This document shows, in pieces, positions 8,076 through 13,227 of a stretch of DNA of 13,227 nucleotides. The translations under genes were made by a program, and so were the position numbers. The notes beneath the pieces were generated by a model, which ran no database searches, was not told where the DNA came from, and saw nothing but the letters and a program-made list of their open reading frames with translations. This DNA comes from Acidobacteriota bacterium (lineage in GTDB: Bacteria > Acidobacteriota > Thermoanaerobaculia > Multivoradales > UBA5704): the NCBI GenBank assembly GCA_003223675.1, contig QHVW01000169.1:1-13227 (forward strand). The letters run 5' to 3'. Numbering within the stretch: position 1 is the stretch's first letter; every line of letters starts with the position of its first letter.

Positions 8076-9295
8076 AGCCGCCCCAGCAGCAGGGCTCCGG
8101 CGGCGAAGCCGAGGGAGACCAGCGTCACCGGCAGCCCCGTGGCGAGGTGCTCGCGGAAGCCGAAGCGGATCCCCAGCCGCGCCGCCTGCTCGGCCACGAT
8201 CAGGTTGGCGATGCTCCCCACCAGCACGGCGTTGCCGGCGAAGGTGCTGGCGAGCGCCAGGGCGTAGCCGGTGGCCGGCTGCCGCCCCACGAAGGGGAGG
8301 AGCAGCATCACCGCCGGCACGTTCCCCACCAGCAGCGAGAGCAGCGAGACGGCGGCCAGCAGCACGGCTGGCTGGGAAGGATCGGCGCCGAATGCGTTGC
8401 GGGCGGCTTCCGTCCAGCCGGAGGCCTCGAGGCCACGCCCGACGATGAATAGGCCCACGAAGAGAGCGAGCAGGGACCAGTCCACGTGGGCCAGCAGGTC
8501 GCGCGTCCGCATCCGCCGGCTGGTGAGCACGACCCCGGCGACCCCTAATGCCGTGAGCGGCGCCGGCACGGGGGAGAGGAAGAGCGCCATGGCCGCCAAC
8601 GTGATGAGGACCCCCTTGGTCGCCGGCCAGCGCTGGAGGGGGATGCTCTCCTCGGCCACGACGGTGGGATTGCCGGGAGCGTGCTGGCGTTCCGGCTCCC
8701 GCAGCCGCGGCGCCACCAGGACGTAGAGCGCGATGAGGGAGAGGAGGACCGGCGCGGCGCAGGCCAGCACGAAGGGGAGGAAGGGGAGGCGGAGCGTCTG
8801 CGCGATCAGGATGTTCTGCGGGTTGCCGATGGGAGTGAGGGCGCTGCCGAGGTTGGCGGCGCAGGCGAGGGCCAGCAGATAGGGGAGGGGAGGGCGGCGC
8901 GCGGCGAGCAGGGCGCCCGCGAGGAGCGGCGTCAGCGCGAAACAGATCACGTCGTTGGTCAGCACGGCCGAGAGGAGGGCGGTGACCACGATCGTCCCCA
9001 GGAGCAGGCGGCGGGGGTCCGCCACCCGGGCGAGCCGGCCGCCGATCGTCGAGTAGAGCCCCGATTGCCGGTATTGGGCCGAGAGGAGCATCATCCCGAA
9101 GAGGACGGTGAGGGTGGGCGCGTCCACCGCCTCTTTCGCCTGTTCGACGCTGATCGCGCCCGTGGCGAGGAAGGCGACCGCGCCCAGCACGGCGAGCCCC
9201 GTGCGGTCGAGCGCCAGCCCCGGGATGCGCCCGAGGGCGAGCCCGGCGTAGGTGATCGCGAAGAGGATCAGGGGAAGGAGCGGCGGATGCCCCAT
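8072..9295 (-). CDS. SLC13/ArsB ion-transporter superfamily permease (YbiR-like anion transporter)
   Basis: This is a 407-residue inner-membrane protein with about ten or more hydrophobic segments and the two-fold internal repeat of the ion transporter superfamily. The first repeat carries TNDVICFALTPLL (113-125) and SALTPIGNPQNILIA (151-165). The second has GNVPAVMLLLP (324-334) and AGNAVLVGSIANLIVAEQA (353-371). These S/T-x-x-G-N-x-x-N and G-x-x-A-N loops form the substrate and Na+ sites in SLC13 and ArsB relatives. A hydrophilic linker (about 198-225) joins the halves. The length and layout resemble YbiR-type putative anion transporters. The substrate is unknown; dicarboxylate, sulfate, arsenite or Na+/H+ exchange are all possible in the superfamily. 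The ATG at 9295 lacks a strong ribosome binding site. A perfect palindrome lies just upstream (9303-9319). Confidence 0.9.
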   Translation of the reverse strand: MGHPPLLPLILFAITYAGLALGRIPGLALDRTGLAVLGAVAFLATGAISVEQAKEAVDAPTLTVLFGMMLLSAQYRQSGLYSTIGGRLARVADPRRLLLGTIVVTALLSAVLTNDVICFALTPLLAGALLAARRPPLPYLLALACAANLGSALTPIGNPQNILIAQTLRLPFLPFVLACAAPVLLSLIALYVLVAPRLREPERQHAPGNPTVVAEESIPLQRWPATKGVLITLAAMALFLSPVPAPLTALGVAGVVLTSRRMRTRDLLAHVDWSLLALFVGLFIVGRGLEASGWTEAARNAFGADPSQPAVLLAAVSLLSLLVGNVPAVMLLLPFVGRQPATGYALALASTFAGNAVLVGSIANLIVAEQAARLGIRFGFREHLATGLPVTLVSLGFAAGALLLGRL

Positions 9296-9302
9296 GCGCG
9301 GG

Positions 9303-9319
9303 GGATCATCTCATGATCC
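9303..9319. promoter_or_regulatory. Palindrome GGATCAT-CTC-ATGATCC just upstream of the permease start
   Basis: A perfect 7-base inverted repeat with a 3-base centre lies 8-24 bases before the permease ATG (minus strand), covering where a ribosome binding site would be. It could be a small operator or an mRNA hairpin that limits translation. This is inference from position and symmetry only. Confidence 0.35.
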
Positions 9320-9341
9320 GAAACACCGCAGGAATCTGTAT

Positions 9342-9421
9342 TGTAGGGGCGGCCCTGTGTGGCCGCCCTATCTCCGGCGCTCCGCCGAAAAGCAGGGCGC
9401 CCACACAGGGGCGCCCCTACA
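9342..9421. repeat. 80-base near-palindromic hairpin element (dispersed-repeat/MITE-like)
   Basis: The ends TGTAGGGGCG and CGCCCCTACA are inverted. The 21-base arms 9342-9362 and 9401-9421 match at 20 of 21 positions. A second nested pair, TGGCCGCCCT (9360-9369) against AGGGCGCCCA (9394-9403), and an inner CGGCG/CGCCG stem make the whole unit fold into one long hairpin. It ends 12 bases beyond the stop codon of the S9 peptidase gene and may serve as its transcription end. From general knowledge, GTAGGGGCG...CGCCCCTAC hairpins are a widespread class of intergenic repeat. No target-site duplication was established. Confidence 0.8.
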
Positions 9422-9433
9422 TTGCGCGGAGCC

Positions 9434-11380
9434 CTACGAAGCGGCCCCCTTCAGATACTTGTCGAGGAAGTCCAGGGTGGCCTTGTAGGCCTTCTCCTGG
9501 GTCTCCTTGCGGGCGAAGCCGTGCCCCTCGTTGGGGAAGAGGAGGAATTCGACCGGCACCCCCTTCTTCTTGACCTTGTCGACGATCTCCTGCGACTCCG
9601 CCTTCAGCACGCGCGGATCGTTCTCCCCCTGGAGCACGATCAACGGGCGCTCGATCTGCTCGGCGTGGAAGAGCGGCGAGATCTTCTTCAGGTAGTCGGC
9701 GTCGGCCTTGGGGTCTCCCAGCTCCTTGTAGAGGGCGTCGCGCTGCGGGCCCCACCAGGCGGGAATGCTCTCCAGCGTGCGCAGCCAGTTGGAGACGCCG
9801 AACATGTCCACACCGGCCGCGAACTCCCGCGGCCGGAAAGCCAGGGCGGCGAGCACCATGTAGCCGCCGTAGCTGCCGCCCAGGATGCCGATGTGGCCCG
9901 GGTCGACCCAGCCGGTGGCGGCCAGCATCTTCTTGCTCGCCACGCAGTCGTCCAGGTCGGCGTCGCCGTGCTTGCGGTCGTCCATCGCGTAGAAGGTCTT
10001 GCCGTAGCCGCTGCTCCCCCGGTTGTTGATCGCGTAGACGGCGTAGCCGTGATTGACCAGGAACTGGTTCAGGCCGCTGTAGCCGACCCGCGACTGCCCG
10101 CCGGGGCCGCCGTGGACCGAGAGCACGGCCGGCACCCTGGCGGACGGCGAGGCGCTCAGGGGCTTGTAGAGGACCCCGGGGATCTCGATGCCGTCGTAGG
10201 ACTTGAACCGCACCACCTGGGGGGAGACCAGGTCTTTGGGGTCGATCGCCGGGTTGAGCGCGTGGGTGAGCTGCCGGATCTTGCCGGTCTTGAGATCGCT
10301 GACGTAGAGGTCGCGCGGCCCCGCCGCCTCCGCGTAGAAGGCCATCAGCGAGCCGCGCGGCTGGAAGATGACGCCGTTGATGTCGGCCTGGATCGCCGGC
10401 AGCTTCACCGGCTTCATCGCCGACCCCTGGACCTGGAAGACCCGCAGCTCGGTCTTGGCGTCGTTGTTGATCGAGACGGTGAACCAGCGGCCGTCCCGGG
10501 AGAAGCCGGCGCTCGCCACGTCCCACTTGGGGCGCAGCACCTCGGTCCGCTGGCTCGTCGCGAGGTCGTAGCGCACCAGATAGGCGAATTCGGACCCTTT
10601 GTCGGTGGTGTAGTAGAGGGACTTGCCGTCCGGGCTGAAGTCCTGCGCCTGGTTGGACACCTCGGTCTGGCCCTCCAGGCCCTGGGCGATCTGGGAGAGC
10701 TTGGAGGTGGTGCGGTCGTAGAGGTAGATGTCCGAGGCGGCGTTGCTCACGATCTTGGCCAGCGCGACGTAGCGGCGGTCGGGCGAGACGTTGGTCGGCA
10801 CGTATCCCCCCTCGTTCTTGTAGAGGAGGGCACGCTGGTAGGTGCGCTGGAAGCCGTCGGTCGTCATCTCATAGACGTCGAAGGCGCTCGCGTCGCGCTC
10901 GTTGGTGCCGAAGAAGAAGCTCTTCTCGTCCGGCGCCCAGCGGAAGAGCTGGGCCTTGAGGTTGTCCCCCGGGGTGAGGTCCTCCACCTGGCCGTCGGGA
11001 TTCCGGACGTAGATGTGGTTCTTCTCGTTCCCCCCCTGATCGCTGGTGTATAGGAAGCGCTCGTCATTGGGGAAGTAGCCGAGCGACTGGATGGCGCTGA
11101 CCTTGGAGTCGGTGAGCTGGACCGGCTTGCCGCCCTCGAGCGGGAGGGCGAAGACGTTGAAGACCCCCGTCTCGTTGCTGCTCAGCAGGATCTTGCGGCC
11201 GTCGGGAGAGAAGGAGGCTCCGCCGTAGGAGGTGTTGGCGAGGAACTGGTCGATCGTGTACTGCTTCACCTGCCGGGGCGCGGCCGGAGCGGATTTCGCC
11301 GGCGGACGCGCGCTCGCGGCCCCCGTGAGGAGAGCCGCCAGGGCCAGGGCGGTGGAAGCGATGCGAAGCGGGGTCTTCAT
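9434..11380 (-). CDS. Secreted S9 family serine peptidase (prolyl oligopeptidase/acylaminoacyl-peptidase type)
   Basis: This is a 648-residue exported oligopeptidase. The Sec signal peptide has a cleavage site at ASA-R (22-25) and no lipobox. A WD40-like beta-propeller spans about 40-385, with SPDG repeats (58-61, 249-252). The catalytic alpha/beta-hydrolase domain follows: HGGPGGQ (423-429), nucleophile S503 in GGSYGGY, acid D588 in GENDPR, base H620 in NEGHGF. The start at 11380 has GGAGGAG 7 bases upstream. It differs clearly from the DPP5-like enzyme at 3591-5657 in its active-site surroundings, so the two are not a recent duplication. Substrates are probably short peptides; its exact specificity (dipeptidyl- or acylaminoacyl-peptidase) is not visible. 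It is separated from the upstream lipocalin-like gene by 191 bases, so it may have its own promoter. Confidence 0.95.
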   Translation of the reverse strand: MKTPLRIASTALALAALLTGAASARPPAKSAPAAPRQVKQYTIDQFLANTSYGGASFSPDGRKILLSSNETGVFNVFALPLEGGKPVQLTDSKVSAIQSLGYFPNDERFLYTSDQGGNEKNHIYVRNPDGQVEDLTPGDNLKAQLFRWAPDEKSFFFGTNERDASAFDVYEMTTDGFQRTYQRALLYKNEGGYVPTNVSPDRRYVALAKIVSNAASDIYLYDRTTSKLSQIAQGLEGQTEVSNQAQDFSPDGKSLYYTTDKGSEFAYLVRYDLATSQRTEVLRPKWDVASAGFSRDGRWFTVSINNDAKTELRVFQVQGSAMKPVKLPAIQADINGVIFQPRGSLMAFYAEAAGPRDLYVSDLKTGKIRQLTHALNPAIDPKDLVSPQVVRFKSYDGIEIPGVLYKPLSASPSARVPAVLSVHGGPGGQSRVGYSGLNQFLVNHGYAVYAINNRGSSGYGKTFYAMDDRKHGDADLDDCVASKKMLAATGWVDPGHIGILGGSYGGYMVLAALAFRPREFAAGVDMFGVSNWLRTLESIPAWWGPQRDALYKELGDPKADADYLKKISPLFHAEQIERPLIVLQGENDPRVLKAESQEIVDKVKKKGVPVEFLLFPNEGHGFARKETQEKAYKATLDFLDKYLKGAAS

Positions 11381-11439
11381 CCGGGATCTCCTCCTTCAGG
11401 AGTTTTCTGGGATCATCTCACGAGCCGCGAAAAACCGTG

Positions 11440-11502
11440 CCGGGTGCCCGCCGGAGGAAGGAGGATGAGGAGGCACTCTCCGCCCCTCGCGGCGGGACCC
11501 GG
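11440..11502 (-). promoter_or_regulatory. Possible hairpin in the leader of the S9 peptidase gene
   Basis: CCGGGTGCCCGCC (11440-11452) and GGCGGGACCCGG (11491-11502) can pair with one bulged base, enclosing 38 bases. They lie in the 191-base space between the lipocalin-like gene and the S9 gene, 60 or more bases before the S9 ATG. A second smaller stem is possible at 11515-11541. These could end transcription from the upstream gene or shape the S9 leader. There is no T-run, and support is weak. Confidence 0.3.
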
Positions 11503-11571
11503 CCCGGATACGGCGTGCGGGCGTGAAGGTTGCGCTCGCACACCCTCCCAACGCGCGACGGGTGGCTGTTC

Positions 11572-12717
11572 TTACCGTCCCGCGGGAGCGTATCCGGTCA
11601 GCTCCACATACCCCCGCCCCCGCACCGGCCTGCCGTGGTGGGTCCCCGCGATCCCGACCGCCCCCTCCCAGTAGCGGAAGGAGACGTCGAGCTCCTGATC
11701 GGCGAGCAGGGGCCGGACGTCGAGATCCAGCTCCTCGCCGGGTACGCGCACCCGCCACCGCGCGGGGTATTTCGTAGGATATTGGGCGCCGCTCCGCGGG
11801 CTGCGCCATTCGCCGGACCCCTCCAACCGGAAATCCGCGAGAGCGAGCGGCCGGGAGGCGCCGTCCGGGGCGATGAGGGTGCCGCTGCTCGCCGGATCGG
11901 TGGAGCCGTCCGCGCGGCGCAGGCGGTAGAGCATGGCGTCCCAGCCATCGGAGAGCTGGAGGGCGAGCCAGTCCCAGCCGACCTGGTCCCTGCCGAGCGA
12001 GCTGGTGCTCCACTCGCGGTCCATCCAGGAGGCGCCGGTCACCGGAAAGCTCTGCCCATCCACGCGGATCGTGCCCGAGGTGGGCATGCGGGTGAGGGAG
12101 TAGTAATAGGAGGCATTCCCCGGCTCGGAGCCCTTGCGGCTGAGCCCCCGCTCCCCCTGGAGCACGGGAGGCTTCCCCTCCTGGAGAACGAGATCGATCG
12201 CCACGCCCTCTTCCGCCGCCCGCAGCCGCATGGGAAACACCGGCGCGCCCGCGGCCGTCCAGTCCTTGACCCACACCCGGAACGGCTCTCCCTGAGCCCC
12301 CGCGAGGCCGACCGCGCCCCGGCTCCAGCGCTCGAAGGAATGAAACCTTTTTCCCTCGATGTCGCTCACAGTGAAATGCGCCAGCCAGGCCTGCCGGGTC
12401 GCCCAGGCGGACGCCCGCTCCGGAGCGGTGGGAGCCAGGGCCGAGCGGAAAAACGTGAGCTGAAACCCGAATCGCCGTCCCTCCACCGTGTCGAGATTCC
12501 CCGTGTAGTACCACCACTCCGTGCGGAATTCCGGATGCGGCCCATGATCGGCGGGAAAGTGGAAATCGCGGACGATAAGCGCCTTGGCGTAGCCCTGATC
12601 GCTGGAAGCACGGAGAGCCCCGGCGACGGAGAGGGAGGCGTGGGGGAGGCTCGGCTGCTCCCGGCAGGCCGCGCAAGCGAAAGCCGTCAGGAGGAGGAGC
12701 CGCGTCCGAAGCTTCAT
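11572..12717 (-). CDS. Lipocalin-like CrtC/AttH family lipoprotein (COG5621 'secreted hydrolase' type)
   Basis: This 381-residue exported protein belongs to the family of hydroxyneurosporene hydratase-like (CrtC) and AttH proteins, which are built from two lipocalin-like barrels. Family signatures are DHGPHPEFRTEWWYYTG (57-73), GFQLTFFR (84-91), WMDREWSTS (231-239) and GWDWLALQL (247-255). The N-terminus is a signal sequence with cysteines at 15 and 18 that could serve as a lipobox. The known family role is binding or hydrating hydrophobic molecules such as carotenoids; for the AttH branch it is unclear and it usually sits beside an AttEFG-type ABC transporter. No such transporter and no carotenoid gene is present here. 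The ATG at 12717 lacks a well-spaced ribosome binding site. It begins 18 bases after the TIR-like gene ends, suggesting co-transcription and possibly coupled translation. Confidence 0.92.
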   Translation of the reverse strand: MKLRTRLLLLTAFACAACREQPSLPHASLSVAGALRASSDQGYAKALIVRDFHFPADHGPHPEFRTEWWYYTGNLDTVEGRRFGFQLTFFRSALAPTAPERASAWATRQAWLAHFTVSDIEGKRFHSFERWSRGAVGLAGAQGEPFRVWVKDWTAAGAPVFPMRLRAAEEGVAIDLVLQEGKPPVLQGERGLSRKGSEPGNASYYYSLTRMPTSGTIRVDGQSFPVTGASWMDREWSTSSLGRDQVGWDWLALQLSDGWDAMLYRLRRADGSTDPASSGTLIAPDGASRPLALADFRLEGSGEWRSPRSGAQYPTKYPARWRVRVPGEELDLDVRPLLADQELDVSFRYWEGAVGIAGTHHGRPVRGRGYVELTGYAPAGR

Positions 12718-12735
12718 CCTACCAGCATAGCGTCT

Positions 12736-13227
12736 TCAGCGGAGCCTATGACGGTCCAGGAAGAGCGGCAGGTTGAAGTAGAGCTGGCGGCAGAGCTCCT
12801 GGTAGCTCCAGTATTGAATCCGGAAAAGCCCCTGGAGATCGGAGGGGACGCTCCCCGTGTCCGGGACCTTCCGGCGCCCCATGTATTCGCAAACCAGCAT
12901 CGGCTTGCCGAGAGCATGGGCGATCCCGATCTCGACATAGACATTGGGTCGGTTCAGGGTCCCCAGGTTGTCGAAGATGCAGAGATCCGCGCTCTCGATC
13001 CCGCGAATGATCTCGGAGAAGACGTCCCTGGCGCTGAGGTCGTATCCGGACCAGCGGAGGTCGATGCCATAGGGCGACAGGAGATGCACCAGGTTGAAGC
13101 GTAGAGAGCGCTCGACGTTGGGAAGGAACCGGTGGCCCACGAAGCAGGTCCAGCGTTTCTGGGCGGGTGGCTCCACCTGTGTCAGACCTTGCAGGAACGG
13201 GAAGCTGCTCCCATCGGGCTCCCGAAG
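12736..13227 (-). CDS. TIR/nucleoside 2-deoxyribosyltransferase-like Rossmannoid protein, 5' end off the right edge
   Basis: The frame stays open to the window edge and gives 163 residues. Seen: a first-strand motif TCFVGHRF (27-34), then GIDLRWSGYDLSARDVFSEI (54-73), ESADLCIFDNLGTLNRPN (78-95), and the NVYVEIGIAHALGKPMLV core (95-112). The N-x-Y-x-E-x-G-x-A...GKP pattern is shared by nucleoside 2-deoxyribosyltransferases and TIR-like nucleotide-binding proteins, with the Glu in the catalytic position. Such proteins cleave N-glycosidic bonds in nucleosides or NAD-like molecules, or sense nucleotide signals. The C-terminal 50 residues are aromatic-rich and unassigned. A GTG at 13174-13176 could start a 146-residue protein but has only weak AAGG upstream, so the true start may lie beyond the edge. 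It is the upstream member of a tight pair with the lipocalin-like gene. The fold family is likely; the activity is inferred. Confidence 0.8.
   Translation of the reverse strand, partial: LREPDGSSFPFLQGLTQVEPPAQKRWTCFVGHRFLPNVERSLRFNLVHLLSPYGIDLRWSGYDLSARDVFSEIIRGIESADLCIFDNLGTLNRPNVYVEIGIAHALGKPMLVCEYMGRRKVPDTGSVPSDLQGLFRIQYWSYQELCRQLYFNLPLFLDRHRLR

Noticed and set aside
9359..11053. A 564-codon plus-strand open frame opposite the S9 peptidase
   Set aside because: It is a mirror of the S9 coding sequence, valine/glycine/arginine-rich with no family motif, while the minus-strand frame has a signal peptide and complete catalytic triad.
9302..11420. The 12-mer GGGATCATCTCA upstream of both the permease (9302-9313) and S9 peptidase (11409-11420) genes
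   Set aside because: Shared 12-mers are expected a few times by chance in a window this long, and the distances to the start codons differ, so a shared operator is not supported.

Overview
The window is about 13.2 kb of GC-rich DNA from a Gram-negative-type bacterium. Five of the encoded proteins carry Sec or lipoprotein signal sequences, the secreted peptidases and lipoproteins are typical of diderms, and gene starts mostly follow GGAGG-type ribosome binding sites. The mix of secreted S9 peptidases, an M48+TPR lipoprotein, a SPASM-type peptide-maturase relative and GC-rich dispersed hairpin repeats would fit an Acidobacteriota-like soil or sediment lineage. That placement is inference; no marker gene is present.

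Layout. A TIR-domain gene (minus strand, cut by the left edge, 1-261) is followed by an 818-base gene-free stretch rich in short repeats. This stretch contains a decayed copy of the N-terminal coding region of the M48 gene further on. A metallophosphoesterase (minus, 1080-1982) and an M48 metalloprotease lipoprotein (plus, 2104-3402) diverge from a 121-base intergenic region. A 147-base inverted repeat separates the M48 gene from a DPP5-like secreted serine peptidase (plus, 3591-5657). After an AT-richer gap comes a 464-residue protein (plus, 5964-7358) that looks like a radical SAM/SPASM peptide maturase without its CxxxCxxC cluster motif. A clear intrinsic terminator follows, then a class I SAM methyltransferase (plus, 7473-8075). 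The methyltransferase converges on, and shares its stop bases with, an ArsB/SLC13-type permease (minus, 8072-9295). An 80-base hairpin element sits between that permease and a second secreted S9 peptidase (minus, 9434-11380). The right end holds a CrtC/AttH-type lipocalin-like lipoprotein (minus, 11572-12717). Only 18 bases upstream of it lies a TIR/deoxyribosyltransferase-like Rossmannoid protein (minus, 12736 to beyond the right edge).

How the genes relate. M48, DPP5-like and S9 products form an envelope or extracytoplasmic proteolysis theme: protein quality control plus removal of dipeptides or oligopeptides. The metallophosphoesterase and the lipocalin-like protein are also exported. The cysteine-depleted maturase-like protein, the methyltransferase and the permease are cytoplasmic or membrane proteins with no proven link to each other. 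I see no CRISPR array, tRNA, rRNA, transposase or integrase. The unusual items are the apparent radical SAM pseudoenzyme, the two TIR-type genes at the edges (possible NAD- or nucleotide-linked defence or signalling proteins, both incomplete here), the M48 fragment, and several distinct intergenic repeat structures.
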